Source: JBCCTX01 sp965263105 (lineage in GTDB: Bacteria; Bacteroidota; Bacteroidia; J057). From it: a stretch of DNA of 64,000 nucleotides. The stretch is taken from positions 124,001-188,000 of the forward strand of contig CBDHGL010000003.1 in assembly GCA_965263105.1 (NCBI GenBank). Reading direction: 5' to 3'. Below are positions 18,497 to 27,118 of this stretch, piece after piece. How positions within the stretch are numbered: position 1 is the stretch's first letter; every line of letters begins with the position of its first letter. A model generated the notes under the pieces. The model did no database searches. It was not told the DNA's origin and worked only from the letters and a program-made list of their open reading frames with translations. The translations under genes were made by a program, and so were the position numbers.

Positions 18497-21400
18497 ATGT
18501 CGAAGCGATTTACGGAATATAAAACCCAAGTAGCTAATTTTTTGCCTCAGGTAGAAACAGATATACTCACCTTTTGGGATCGACAACAAATCTTCGACAA
18601 GAGTATTTCTCAGCGAGAAGGCGCTGATACCTTTACCTTCTATGAAGGTCCTCCTTCTGTAAACGGGAGACCGGGAATACACCACGTTTTTGCCAGGTCG
18701 ATTAAAGATATCTTCTGTCGCTATAAAACCCTTCAAGGATTCCAAGTTAAGCGTAAAGGAGGCTGGGATACACACGGCCTTCCAATAGAACTGCAAGTAG
18801 AGAAACGCCTGGGGATTACCAAAGAGGATATTGGGTCCAAAATTTCGGTTGAAGACTACAATAAGGCCTGCCGGGAGGATGTCTTTTCTTTTAAAGACTC
18901 TTGGGATGAGCTTACGCGTATCATGGGATACTGGGTCAACCTCGATGATCCCTATATTACTTTTGACAATAAATACATTGAATCCGTTTGGTTTCTGCTG
19001 AAGGAACTTTTCGATAAGGGATTCTTATACAAAGGCTTTACCATTCAGCCCTATTCTCCTGCTGCAGGAACCGGTCTGAGTTCTCATGAGCTCAATATGC
19101 CAGGTGCCTATCAGATGATCAAGGATACTTCGGCCATTGCCCAGTTCAAGCTAAAGAAAAACAAAAAGAAACTGAGCAGGGATTTACTCAAGCATGGGGA
19201 AGTTTTCTTCCTGGCTTGGACTACAACCCCTTGGACACTTCCCTCAAATACCGCTCTTACGGTTGGGGCCAACATAGATTATGTCGCCATAAAAACCCTT
19301 AATCCTTACACAAAAGAGACTTCTGTGGTGATTTTGGCAAAGGATCTTATGGGGAAATATTTTTCGGAAAAGAAAGATGATCTACTCCCGGATGAATTTA
19401 AACCGGGGGCTGCAACTACTCCCTACCAAAAAGTTGTAGGGAAGTACAAGGGAAAAGACCTGGAAGGCCTGGAGTATGAGCAATTGCTTCCCTATGTGAA
19501 ACCAGATGGGAAAGCTTTTGAGGTGATAACGGGAGATTTTGTAACTACAGAGGATGGTACGGGTATCGTTCACACAGCTCCTACCTTTGGTGCGGATGAC
19601 TTCCGAGTAGCCCAAAAGCATGGAATAGCTGCCATACTCGTAGAAGATGAACAGGGCAATCCCATGCCCCTGGTGGATAAGCAGGGTAGGTTTGTAAAAG
19701 AAGTCGACGATTTTGCTGGGCGCTATGTTAAAGATTATGGCCAAAAAGAAGACCGTCCAGTTGATGTAGATATCGTTATTAAATTAAAAGAAGAGAATCG
19801 GCTATTTCGCTCTCAGAAATACGAACACAACTACCCCCACTGCTGGCGAACCGACCGGCCAGTACTATATTATCCTTTAGATAGTTGGTTTATTCGAACC
19901 ACGGCAGTGAAAGACAGACTGATTGCCCTCAATAAGGAAATAAATTGGAAACCTGAGTCAACTGGGACTGGACGTTTTGGCAACTGGCTGGAAAATCTCG
20001 TGGATTGGAACTTATCTCGCTCCCGCTTTTGGGGGATTCCTCTACCTATTTGGGTAACGGAAGATGGTAAGGAAAGTATCTGCATAGGTTCCATAGATGA
20101 TTTACGGGAGGAAATGGAAAAGTCCGTTCAAAAAGGATTTATACAACAATCCGATTTGGAGGAGTTCTTTGTAGAAGACGATTTGCATAAACCCTATATA
20201 GATCGGGTAATTTTGGTGAGTCCTTCTGGAAAGCCCATGAAGCGCGAAGCAGACGTGATAGACGTTTGGTTTGACTCGGGTTCTATGCCCTACGCTCAGT
20301 GGCATTACCCCTTCGAAAACCAAGAAACTTTCCAGAAAAGTTTTCCCGCAGATTTCATTTCGGAAGGAGTCGATCAAACCCGAGGCTGGTTCTTTACCCT
20401 GCATGCCATTGCCACCATGGTCATGGACAGTGTAGCGTATAAAAATGTGCTATCCACAGGCTTGGTTTTGGACAAAGACGGGCGGAAAATGTCCAAAAGA
20501 CTTGGCAACGCGGTGGACCCCTTTGAAATGATCCAGACGTATGGGGCGGACGCCTGTCGTTGGTATATGATAGGCAACTCGGCCCCTTGGGATGGGCTTA
20601 AGTTTGACCCAGAAGGCGTAAAAGAAGTACAGCGGAAATTCTTCGGCACTTTATTCAATACATATAACTTCTTCGCCTTATACGCCAATATTGATGATTT
20701 CGCTTACGATGAGAATAAGCGAATTCCCGCCCAGGAAAGATCTGAACTGGATAGATGGATACTTTCTTTGAAAAATTCCCTCATTCAAGAGGTTCAGGCT
20801 TATATGGATGACTACGAACCGACTAAATCCATTCGGGCCATAGATAATTTCGTTTCAGAGCAATTGTCAAACTGGTATGTTCGTCTTTCAAGACGACGCT
20901 TCTGGAAAGGAGAAGTTAATAAAGATAAGAAAGCCGCTTTTGAAACCCTTTATGAATGTCTCCATACAGTAGCTATTCTCACGAGTCCATTTGCCCCTTT
21001 CTATGCAGATAGGCTATACCAGGATCTGGAAGGAGGTGAAAGTGTGCATTTGAGTGAATTCCCTACTCTTAGGGAAGAAGAGATTGATAAGGCTTTAGAA
21101 CAACGGATGGATATGGCTGAGCACATCACCTCTTTGCTCAGGAGTATACGCCGTAAGGAGAATATCAAGATTCGTCAACCCCTCCAAAAGGCTATGGTAG
21201 CCGTTATGGATGAACAGGTGGAAAAACAACTGGATTTAGTTAAGCACCTGATCGAAAATGAGGTCAATATCAAGGCGCTAGAATATATCGGAGAAGACAA
21301 CACTATATTAGTTAAGAAGGTAAGACCCAATTTCAAAGTACTAGGCCCAAAGGTGGGACCCTTATTGAAAGAGTTGAAGCCTAAATTGGAAAATTTGACT

Positions 21401-21829
21401 CAGGAAGAAATTCAGGCTTTAGAACGTGAAGGCTCCTTGCAAATAAGCTTGGGTTCCGAAAAATTGGAGATTCTTATCAGCGATGTGGAAATTTTAAGTG
21501 AAGATATTCCAGGTTGGTCAGTCGCCTCCGATGGACGCTTTACTGTGGCACTGGATCTTACCCTAGACCAAAAACTCCTCGAAGAAGGAATTGCCCGTGA
21601 ATTCGTTAATCGTATACAAAATCTTCGCAAAGACAGTGGTTTTGAGGTAACCGATCGTATCGATGTCACCGTATCAAAAAATGCTACTTGGACTGGGGCC
21701 TTGGAAAACTTTGGTTCGTATATTTTGAAGGAGACTTTGGGGAAAAGCCTACAGTTAACTGAAAAACTAGAATCTGGGAGCGAAGTAGAGATTCATGGCG
21801 AAAAAGGGTATATCCTCTTGAAGAGATGA
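18497..21829 (+). CDS. ileS: Isoleucyl-tRNA synthetase, IleRS2 type with GxHH signature
   Basis: A 1110-residue class Ia synthetase that charges tRNA-Ile. The N-terminal signature reads NGRPGIHHV, so the usual HIGH motif appears as GIHH (residues 60-63). The KMSKR loop is at 664-668 in DGRKMSKRLGN. The CP1 editing domain is present (TTTPWTLPSNTAL and GTGIVHTAPTFGADDF), and the anticodon-binding and C-terminal domains complete the long IleRS2/eukaryote-like form. The GxHH swap is a known natural variant in some IleRS2 enzymes and is linked to very strong mupirocin resistance. It heads a cluster with the DksA-like and lspA genes on the same strand. Confidence 0.96.
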   Translation: MSKRFTEYKTQVANFLPQVETDILTFWDRQQIFDKSISQREGADTFTFYEGPPSVNGRPGIHHVFARSIKDIFCRYKTLQGFQVKRKGGWDTHGLPIELQVEKRLGITKEDIGSKISVEDYNKACREDVFSFKDSWDELTRIMGYWVNLDDPYITFDNKYIESVWFLLKELFDKGFLYKGFTIQPYSPAAGTGLSSHELNMPGAYQMIKDTSAIAQFKLKKNKKKLSRDLLKHGEVFFLAWTTTPWTLPSNTALTVGANIDYVAIKTLNPYTKETSVVILAKDLMGKYFSEKKDDLLPDEFKPGAATTPYQKVVGKYKGKDLEGLEYEQLLPYVKPDGKAFEVITGDFVTTEDGTGIVHTAPTFGADDFRVAQKHGIAAILVEDEQGNPMPLVDKQGRFVKEVDDFAGRYVKDYGQKEDRPVDVDIVIKLKEENRLFRSQKYEHNYPHCWRTDRPVLYYPLDSWFIRTTAVKDRLIALNKEINWKPESTGTGRFGNWLENLVDWNLSRSRFWGIPLPIWVTEDGKESICIGSIDDLREEMEKSVQKGFIQQSDLEEFFVEDDLHKPYIDRVILVSPSGKPMKREADVIDVWFDSGSMPYAQWHYPFENQETFQKSFPADFISEGVDQTRGWFFTLHAIATMVMDSVAYKNVLSTGLVLDKDGRKMSKRLGNAVDPFEMIQTYGADACRWYMIGNSAPWDGLKFDPEGVKEVQRKFFGTLFNTYNFFALYANIDDFAYDENKRIPAQERSELDRWILSLKNSLIQEVQAYMDDYEPTKSIRAIDNFVSEQLSNWYVRLSRRRFWKGEVNKDKKAAFETLYECLHTVAILTSPFAPFYADRLYQDLEGGESVHLSEFPTLREEEIDKALEQRMDMAEHITSLLRSIRRKENIKIRQPLQKAMVAVMDEQVEKQLDLVKHLIENEVNIKALEYIGEDNTILVKKVRPNFKVLGPKVGPLLKELKPKLENLTQEEIQALEREGSLQISLGSEKLEILISDVEILSEDIPGWSVASDGRFTVALDLTLDQKLLEEGIAREFVNRIQNLRKDSGFEVTDRIDVTVSKNATWTGALENFGSYILKETLGKSLQLTEKLESGSEVEIHGEKGYILLKR

Positions 21830-21948
21830 ATTATTATATCAGTGTGAAATTTTTTTTGTAAAATATATTTTTTGATTCTTAATTTGTGCTCACATTTTTA
21901 CTTTACTAGATAAAAGTATTTACCACGTTTACTATTTTCTCACACCTA

Positions 21949-22356
21949 ATGCAGACGAATATGGAAAAGTCAAAGCAAAAGAAGTTTTATGGAAAGAGAG
22001 AGCTGGAAGAATTTAGAAAGATCATAAACGATAAACTCTCAGACTCCCGTCGAGAATATAAACGATTAGCTGAAAGCCTTAAAGCCTTTAGTGGAGCCTC
22101 TGCTGATAGTATTAATTTTACAGAATACGGAAATGAAAGCCGCGAAAAAGAGCAAGTGGAGATCCTAATGGCTCGCCAAACAAAATTTATTCACAACCTA
22201 GAAAAGGCCTTGTTCCGGATCGAAAACGGTACCTACGGTATCTGTAGAATCACCGGAAAACTCATCCCCAAAGATCGTCTGAGAATTGTTCCTCATGCCA
22301 CTACTACGGTTGAAGGGAAAATGATGCAAAAGAAAAAGTATCCCTTCTCGCGTTAG
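21949..22356 (+). CDS. TraR/DksA-family protein lacking the zinc finger cysteines
   Basis: A 135-residue protein (start at M1 or M5) with an N-terminal coiled coil (about 15-90) and a C-terminal globule matching DksA: NGTYGICRITGKLIPKDRLRIVPHATT. Of the four zinc cysteines of classical DksA only Cys99 remains; the others are Thr or absent. This degenerate form is usual in Bacteroidota and is not a sign of decay. DksA-like proteins act in the secondary channel of RNA polymerase with or without ppGpp. It lies between ileS and lspA and is followed by a terminator. Confidence 0.88.
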   Translation: MQTNMEKSKQKKFYGKRELEEFRKIINDKLSDSRREYKRLAESLKAFSGASADSINFTEYGNESREKEQVEILMARQTKFIHNLEKALFRIENGTYGICRITGKLIPKDRLRIVPHATTTVEGKMMQKKKYPFSR

Positions 22357-22380
22357 AAAGAAAGTTCTTGGTTATTTTTG

Positions 22381-22404
22381 ACTCTTCAGTAGAGGAGTTT
22401 TTTT
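22381..22404 (+). terminator. Rho-independent terminator after the DksA-like gene
   Basis: The stem ACTCTTC / GAGGAGT (one G-T pair, 4-base loop) is followed by seven T. It begins 25 bases after the stop and may reduce transcription into lspA. Confidence 0.75.
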
Positions 22405-22472
22405 GGAAAAGTAAAGGTTTGCATGTTATTTAGAAGACTAATTTAACAAGTAAACCTTTTTATTTCACCCTA

Positions 22473-23228
22473 TTGAAAGCAAGGAAATTTTTTCTCATAT
22501 CGTTTATTGTCATCCTGATAGATCAGGTTGTCAAGGTAATCGTTAAGCGAAACATGTCTTTGGGAGAAGAAATTCCTGTGATAGGAGATCTCTTTAAGAT
22601 ACACTTCATTGAGAATAAGGGGGCAGCCTTTGGAATGACTATTACGAACTTAGTCAGTCCATTAGGGATAGAAATGAGTGATGAAACGGGGAAATTGATC
22701 CTTTCTATTTTTTCTTTGGTTGCCCTGGTTTTCATCGGGGTATTTTTATATAGACTCACGGATCACAAATCTCCTCTCCCGTACTTTGTTGCGTTAATTT
22801 TTGGGGGAGCCATGGGGAATATCATAGATCGCACCTTTTATGGAATGATCTTCGAGTCCATTAATAATTATGAAGGAGGGTTCCTACACGGTAGGGTAGT
22901 AGATATGTTTTACTTTGATATCTGGAAAGGCTATCTACCCGATTGGCTTCCCTTTATGGGGGGAGAATACTATTCTTTCTGGCCCATATTCAACATTGCT
23001 GACTCGGCAATCTCTGTCGGGATTATTATTATCCTCTTTTTTCAAGGACGTTTTTTCAAAATGCACGAAAAGGCCATTGCTACAGAAACAAGCGGTGGAC
23101 CTGCTGCTTCTGTAGACTCATCTGTCTCTCCTTCCTCTGAACCAGAAGCTCTTACTAAGGATGATTCAGCATCTGAGCAAATTTCTGCTACGGATTCAGA
23201 ATCACCTGCCCCTCAAGACCCGCTCTAG
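22473..23228 (+). CDS. lspA: Lipoprotein signal peptidase (signal peptidase II)
   Basis: A 251-residue membrane aspartyl protease that cleaves prolipoprotein signal peptides. Four hydrophobic segments are seen. The catalytic dyad is Asp119 in GNIIDRTFYG and Asp177 in FNIADSAISVG, and the N-terminal LIDQVVKVIVKRNM and ENKGAAFGM segments match the family. It ends in an unusual Ser/Pro/Glu-rich tail (about 205-251), longer than typical LspA and probably disordered. The start is TTG: no in-frame ATG exists before residue 28 and the first helix requires it. The many lipoproteins in this window are its expected substrates. Confidence 0.93.
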   Translation: MKARKFFLISFIVILIDQVVKVIVKRNMSLGEEIPVIGDLFKIHFIENKGAAFGMTITNLVSPLGIEMSDETGKLILSIFSLVALVFIGVFLYRLTDHKSPLPYFVALIFGGAMGNIIDRTFYGMIFESINNYEGGFLHGRVVDMFYFDIWKGYLPDWLPFMGGEYYSFWPIFNIADSAISVGIIIILFFQGRFFKMHEKAIATETSGGPAASVDSSVSPSSEPEALTKDDSASEQISATDSESPAPQDPL

Positions 23229-23231
23229 CAT

Positions 23232-23684
23232 CTAGGCCCTGGCATAAAAGATATAATCCGTAGCAGGAGGAGCAATTCCGAGGGCTCTTATTCGTGAAGA
23301 GATTTGAGCTCGGTGATGTGTACCATGGTTGACCAAATGAGCTAAAATTTCCTCAAACGTATTGGAAAACTCCTTCCCTCGAGAATTGCTGTACTTAAAA
23401 ATCTTTTTTAGTTCTTCTTGCGAAACTTCCGCTAACCAGGCATTCATTTCCTGGTGAAATTGGCTTATTTGGCTTTTTATCTTTTCCAAGGAATGCGCCT
23501 CCCATACAGCTACTCGCGGCTGGCGATTATGCATACGATCCCACCAGATGTACTCCGCATTTGAAATGTGACTCATCCAAGTATGAACTTGTGCGTCCTC
23601 CACTGCGTTTTGTTCGATCGTCTCGATCAATAAATTGCTTGCCCACTCATTGTAAGCAAACATTTGTAAAAAATATGCTTTCAT
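23232..23684 (-). CDS. DinB-family protein
   Basis: A 150-residue four-helix-bundle protein of the DinB/YfiT superfamily. Visible hallmarks are FAYNEWASNLLIETIE at the N-terminus, SHISNAEYIWWDRM with the first metal-site histidine, and HLVNHGTHHRAQISSRIRALG with the His pair. Members are metal-dependent, often thiol transferases, but many have no known reaction, and I cannot assign one. The start at MKAYFL was preferred to a Met 11 codons upstream because that extension overlaps the predicted promoter. It is convergent with lspA, with only 3 bases between stops. Confidence 0.88.
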   Translation of the reverse strand: MKAYFLQMFAYNEWASNLLIETIEQNAVEDAQVHTWMSHISNAEYIWWDRMHNRQPRVAVWEAHSLEKIKSQISQFHQEMNAWLAEVSQEELKKIFKYSNSRGKEFSNTFEEILAHLVNHGTHHRAQISSRIRALGIAPPATDYIFYARA

Positions 23685-23714
23685 AAAGAATACGTTTCTG
23701 GTTTTTTGATAGGC

Positions 23715-23722
23715 CAAAAATA
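23715..23722 (-). promoter_or_regulatory. Bacteroidota -7 box for the DinB gene
   Basis: The minus strand reads TATTTTTG, an exact TAnnTTTG match 31 bases before the DinB start. It faces away from the YceI promoter, about 70 bases away. Confidence 0.55.
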
Positions 23723-23759
23723 GGAGTCTCTCTTTTTAGTCGTATATGCGACAAAACTA

Positions 23760-23800
23760 ATCAATGTTAAAACATTGATGTTTAAACATCGTTATCTTTG
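23760..23800 (+). promoter_or_regulatory. YceI promoter overlapped by palindromic operator-like repeats
   Basis: The -7 box TATCTTTG (23793-23800) exactly matches TAnnTTTG and lies 30 bases before the YceI start, with a TTG (23775-23777) at a possible -33 position. Two palindromes cover the promoter: ATCAATGTT-AA-AACATTGAT (23760-23779) and the perfect GATGTTTAAACATC (23777-23790). They share the half-site ACATTGATGTTT and look like a regulator-binding site. A MarR-family gene follows YceI and is the obvious candidate. Confidence 0.6.
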
Positions 23801-23829
23801 TGTACGCAATTACTCATAACCTAATTATA

Positions 23830-24414
23830 ATGAAAAAACTTATTTTAAGCACCTTAATTGCCCTTGCAGCAAGTTTGAATCTAACAGCTCAAAGTAACTG
23901 GGTCTTCGATCAAGCCCATACCAGTGTTGGCTTCAGTGTAGACCACCTCGTAATTTCTGAAACCACAGGGCAATTTTCTTCATTTGAAGGAACGGTTAGC
24001 TCTTCAAACGATGACTTCTCTGGGGCCGATGTTCAGTTTACTATCGATGTAGCCTCTATTGACACAGACAATGAGAGAAGGGATGGACATCTCAAGTCCG
24101 ATGACTTTTTCAATGCAGAGAGCTATCCTAAAATGACCTTTAAGAGCAGCTCTTTTGAAAAGGTAGAAGGCAACACGTACAAGCTTATCGGTGACCTTAC
24201 CATCCGCGACGTCACCAAGCCCATAGAATTAAGTGTGGTATATAAAGGGACGGCTAAAATGGGCGATACGCAAAAAGCGGGCTTCAAGATTACAGGAGCC
24301 TTAAACCGCTTTGATTACAATTTGAAGTGGAGCAAAACAACAGAAGCAGGAGGCCTGGTCGTAGGGGATGAAGTTAGGTTAACGATCAACGTTGAACTTA
24401 ATCAGCAGGCTTAG
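23830..24414 (+). CDS. YceI-family secreted lipid-binding protein
   Basis: A 194-residue exported protein: signal peptide MKKLILSTLIALAASLNLTAQ, then a YceI beta-barrel with WVFDQAHTSVGFSVDHL, IDTDNERRDGHLKSDDFFNAESYPKMTF, YKLIGDLTIRDVTKPIELSV and GFKITGALNRFDYNLKW. YceI proteins are lipocalin-like and bind isoprenoid or other amphiphilic molecules in the periplasm; the ligand here is unknown. The ATG at the signal peptide was preferred to an upstream alternative in the leader. It pairs with the MarR regulator downstream. Confidence 0.93.
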   Translation: MKKLILSTLIALAASLNLTAQSNWVFDQAHTSVGFSVDHLVISETTGQFSSFEGTVSSSNDDFSGADVQFTIDVASIDTDNERRDGHLKSDDFFNAESYPKMTFKSSSFEKVEGNTYKLIGDLTIRDVTKPIELSVVYKGTAKMGDTQKAGFKITGALNRFDYNLKWSKTTEAGGLVVGDEVRLTINVELNQQA

Positions 24415-24443
24415 TTGCATTAGGCAAAGAACAAATTTATTTA

Positions 24444-24488
24444 CATATTCAGTTGGTATGGTTATTCAAGCTATACTGACTGAATATG
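24444..24488. promoter_or_regulatory. Wide inverted repeat upstream of the marR-like gene
   Basis: The arms CATATTCAGT (24444-24453) and ACTGAATATG (24479-24488) are perfect 10-bp inverted repeats separated by 25 bases, ending 25 bases before the MarR start codon. It could be an autoregulatory site or a weak hairpin ending YceI transcription. Confidence 0.4.
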
Positions 24489-24513
24489 CCTATCTACTCG
24501 TAGAGAAATTTCC

Positions 24514-24963
24514 ATGAAGTTAGAAGAAGAAATCCATCAAAATACCTTTAGAAATGAATGGCAGAAAGCCACGATAAACCTACTTTTTACCTATGGGTGG
24601 GTTACAAGACGTATTAAAATGGAACTTCGGTCTTATGGCATCAGTATCCAACAGTACAATGTACTCCGCATTTTAAATGGCTCCCATCCTAAGCCACTAA
24701 CTACCTCAACCATAGCCAGTAGGATGCTGGACAAAGCTTCTGATGCTTCTCGTATAGTGGATAGGATGTATCAGAAAGGGTGGGTGAAAAAGTCTATCTG
24801 TAAAGAGGATAAGCGCTTGGTAGATGTGCAACTGTCCAAGCTAGGTTTGGCTTTGGCAGAGTTATTAAATGAAAAAAATGAAGAAATTGACGGGGTTCTC
24901 CAAAATCTGTCAGAAGAAGAAGCGCGGGACCTTAATCGCTTATTTGATCGGTTGAGGGGATAA
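24514..24963 (+). CDS. MarR-family transcriptional regulator
   Basis: A 149-residue winged-helix DNA-binding protein. The recognition region and wing are seen in QYNVLRILNGSHPKPLTTSTIASRMLDKASDASRIVDRMYQKGWVKKSICKEDKRLVDVQLSKLG, the classic MarR DxR wing (KEDKRLVDV), followed by C-terminal dimerisation helices. Members bind palindromes as dimers and respond to small ligands or oxidants. Palindromes at the YceI promoter 700 bases upstream are the most likely target. Confidence 0.92.
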   Translation: MKLEEEIHQNTFRNEWQKATINLLFTYGWVTRRIKMELRSYGISIQQYNVLRILNGSHPKPLTTSTIASRMLDKASDASRIVDRMYQKGWVKKSICKEDKRLVDVQLSKLGLALAELLNEKNEEIDGVLQNLSEEEARDLNRLFDRLRG

Positions 24964-25002
24964 AAAAAGAGGAAGTCTAATAAATTACCTTCCTCTTTTT
25001 TT
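24962..25002. terminator. Bidirectional terminator
   Basis: An A-run plus GAGGAAG is matched by CTTCCTC plus a T-run (24962-24975 with 24989-25002), giving a U-tract in both directions. It serves the convergent MarR and DUF937 genes. Confidence 0.85.
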
Positions 25003-25030
25003 ATTAAAATGAACCTGTTAGCAGGTAGGT

Positions 25031-25615
25031 TTACTTCATAAACTTCCCAATCATCCCTGCGATATCATCCATAGAACTTCCATCCCCATCAGAGTCCAGG
25101 AAGTTTTCCAGGAATCCCATTGCATCAGCTCCATTTCCTCCTTGTTTTACTTTTTGGGCTTCATTTCCCAATAGGCCAGCCAATGCACTGACATTGAGTC
25201 CTTGGTTGCTCTTTTGATTGCTAAGGAATCCCATTACAACTGGTGCTAGATTTTCCATCAAATTGCTGGCCTGATTAGGCTCCAGGTCGGTCATTTGACT
25301 TAGCCCGTTGGTTACTCCTCCTTTTTTTCCTCCAAAGAGAGAATCCAAGATATTGGGACCTGCTCCGTTATCAGACTGGCTAAAGAATCCAGCTACGTCA
25401 TCCATGATATTCCCGTCCCCATCAGAGTCTAATAGATTGGCTATATTAAAAGCTCCTTCACGTGTACCCGTCTGCTTAGAAAGGGCGCCTATGATCATGG
25501 GCAAAGCCTTTTGGATCGCACTTTGGGTAGCTTGTTCGTTGGCTCCTAAATTTTGGCTGAGGTTGCTAACTTCATTACCTCCGATTTGTTGAAAAATTTG
25601 GTCGATTAAAGACAT
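25031..25615 (-). CDS. DUF937-domain protein
   Basis: A 194-residue protein of the DUF937/YidB-like family: LIDQIFQQIGGNEVSNLSQNLGANEQATQSAIQKALPMIIGALSKQT is the repeated helical hairpin of the family. Two similar acidic segments, NLLDSDGDGNIMDDVAGFF and NFLDSDGDGSSMDDIAGMI, look like EF-hand-type Ca2+ loops and point to an internal duplication. There is no signal peptide. Function is unknown. It is divergent from aroB. Confidence 0.82.
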   Translation of the reverse strand: MSLIDQIFQQIGGNEVSNLSQNLGANEQATQSAIQKALPMIIGALSKQTGTREGAFNIANLLDSDGDGNIMDDVAGFFSQSDNGAGPNILDSLFGGKKGGVTNGLSQMTDLEPNQASNLMENLAPVVMGFLSNQKSNQGLNVSALAGLLGNEAQKVKQGGNGADAMGFLENFLDSDGDGSSMDDIAGMIGKFMK

Positions 25616-25712
25616 GAGTTTTCTGATTTATGTTACGTTTAAATGGGGTTTATGCCCCTATAATTTTGGATAGGAATTCGCTTTAAGGTCACCTCAAATT
25701 AGGAATTTATTT

Positions 25713-25720
25713 TATCTTTC
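25713..25720 (+). promoter_or_regulatory. Possible -7 box for aroB
   Basis: TATCTTTC matches TAnnTTTG at 7 of 8 positions, 20 bases before the aroB ATG. No clear -33 element. Confidence 0.35.
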
Positions 25721-25740
25721 CCCTCAAATTTCGCATATCT

Positions 25741-26787
25741 ATGCAGGACTATCCCATAATTATAGGAGATCACGCGCTTGAACGCCTTTCTCCCCTTATA
25801 CAGCAACACAATCCTTCTCAAATCATGGTGTTTGCGGACACCCATACCCACATGTTTTGCTATCCGATTTTTAAGGAATTTCTTCCTTCCCATGAGCTTT
25901 ATGTGATCCCTCCTGGTGAAATTCACAAAAAGCTCAGCACCTGTCAAAAAATGTGGGAAGTACTAACCCAAAAAGGCTTTGATAGAAAGGCATTGGTGAT
26001 CAATCTTGGCGGGGGAGTTCTCGGTGATATGGGAGGTTTTGTGGCTGCAACTTATAAGCGGGGGATTTCCTTCATCCAAATACCGACCACTTTATTATCG
26101 CAAGTTGATGCCAGTGTTGGAGGAAAACTAGGGATTGATTTTCACGCGCTGAAAAATCACATTGGCATTTTTCAGAATCCGGAGGCGGTGCTTATTTATC
26201 CCCCTTTTCTGAATACCCTCCCTAAAGAGGAATTGATTTCCGGTTTTGCAGAGGTCGTCAAGCATCACCTAATAGCAGATGCGACAGCCTGGAAACAACT
26301 GATGAAGCATTCTGATTTGGGTGCATGCGACTTTCCGGCTCTCATCCAGCATTCAGTCAATATTAAGTCCCAGATTGTTAACATGGATTACAAAGAATCT
26401 GGAGCTAGAAAAGCCTTAAATTTTGGGCATACGATCGGGCATGCCATTGAAAGTCTACATATGGAAGAGCCCTCCCTAAAGCATTTACTTCATGGTGAGG
26501 CTATAGCTATAGGCATGATAGCAGAGTCCTATATTTCCTATAAAAAAGAAAATCTTGCACTAGCGGACCTGGAAAGCATTTCTGAGTATCTCCTCCGATT
26601 CTTCCCTAAAGTAGCTTTGGAAAAAGGTTTTTACGATTCCATTTACAGGAGGATGTTGCAAGACAAAAAAAATGAACACGGAGGAATCATGACAACCCTA
26701 ATTCCAGAGATAGGAAGCTTTCAGGTAAACGTAGCCATTCAAAAACCCATAATTATGGAGGCGCTAGATTATTATAAGGGACTGTGA
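25741..26787 (+). CDS. aroB: 3-dehydroquinate synthase
   Basis: A 348-residue enzyme converting DAHP to 3-dehydroquinate, step two of the shikimate pathway. The NAD-binding motif LGGGVLGDMGG is at 89-99. The zinc ligands fit exactly by spacing: Glu171 (FAEVVKH), His234 (HTIGHAIE) and His251 (LLHGEA), 63 and 17 residues apart as in characterised enzymes. Length is typical. No other aro gene is adjacent. A small hairpin follows the stop. Confidence 0.96.
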   Translation: MQDYPIIIGDHALERLSPLIQQHNPSQIMVFADTHTHMFCYPIFKEFLPSHELYVIPPGEIHKKLSTCQKMWEVLTQKGFDRKALVINLGGGVLGDMGGFVAATYKRGISFIQIPTTLLSQVDASVGGKLGIDFHALKNHIGIFQNPEAVLIYPPFLNTLPKEELISGFAEVVKHHLIADATAWKQLMKHSDLGACDFPALIQHSVNIKSQIVNMDYKESGARKALNFGHTIGHAIESLHMEEPSLKHLLHGEAIAIGMIAESYISYKKENLALADLESISEYLLRFFPKVALEKGFYDSIYRRMLQDKKNEHGGIMTTLIPEIGSFQVNVAIQKPIIMEALDYYKGL

Positions 26788-26797
26788 TTGAATCTGT

Positions 26798-26820
26798 TAT
26801 CCCATATTTTGGGATATTTT
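26798..26820 (+). terminator. Terminator-like hairpin after aroB
   Basis: The stem TATCCCA / TGGGATA with a 5-base loop is followed by TTTTG, 10 bases after the aroB stop. Confidence 0.6.
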
Positions 26821-26946
26821 GTATCGCATAGAGAAACTCTAAAAATAAATTCTTTTGGAAGCAGAATAATTTTACAGGGAGAACGTTATGAATATGAGTT
26901 TGATTTAAGGGATCTTTAATTCGTTCTTTTCTGTAGCAAGACCCAT

Positions 26947-26990
26947 GGCCTGCCGCCGTCTTTCGGGACAACTGGCAGGCCTATTTTTTT
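26947..26990 (+). terminator. Isolated strong hairpin with T-tract
   Basis: Perfect 8-bp arms GGCCTGCC (26947-26954) and GGCAGGCC (26974-26981) are followed by TATTTTTTT. It lies well beyond the aroB terminator in a gap of about 331 bases with no gene, so it may end a short untranslated RNA beginning after 26820 or be a relic of a repeat. Confidence 0.5.
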
Positions 26991-27118
26991 GAGACATTTT
27001 AAATAAAATTGAAGGAATTTTACTTGTCTCCATGACTTTTTTCCCCTCCCCTGGAATAAGTAGCCTACTTGCTTTGTCTAAGAGTTGTAAAAGAAAAAAC
27101 ACTTAACAGAAAACTCTT

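Noticed and set aside
18497..21829. Loss of the canonical HIGH motif as evidence of an inactive ileS
   Set aside because: The motif is present in swapped form (GIHH), and KMSKR and editing motifs are intact. This is a known active variant.
21949..22356. DksA-like gene as a pseudogene because three zinc cysteines are missing
   Set aside because: The frame is intact and the cysteine-poor form is usual in Bacteroidota.
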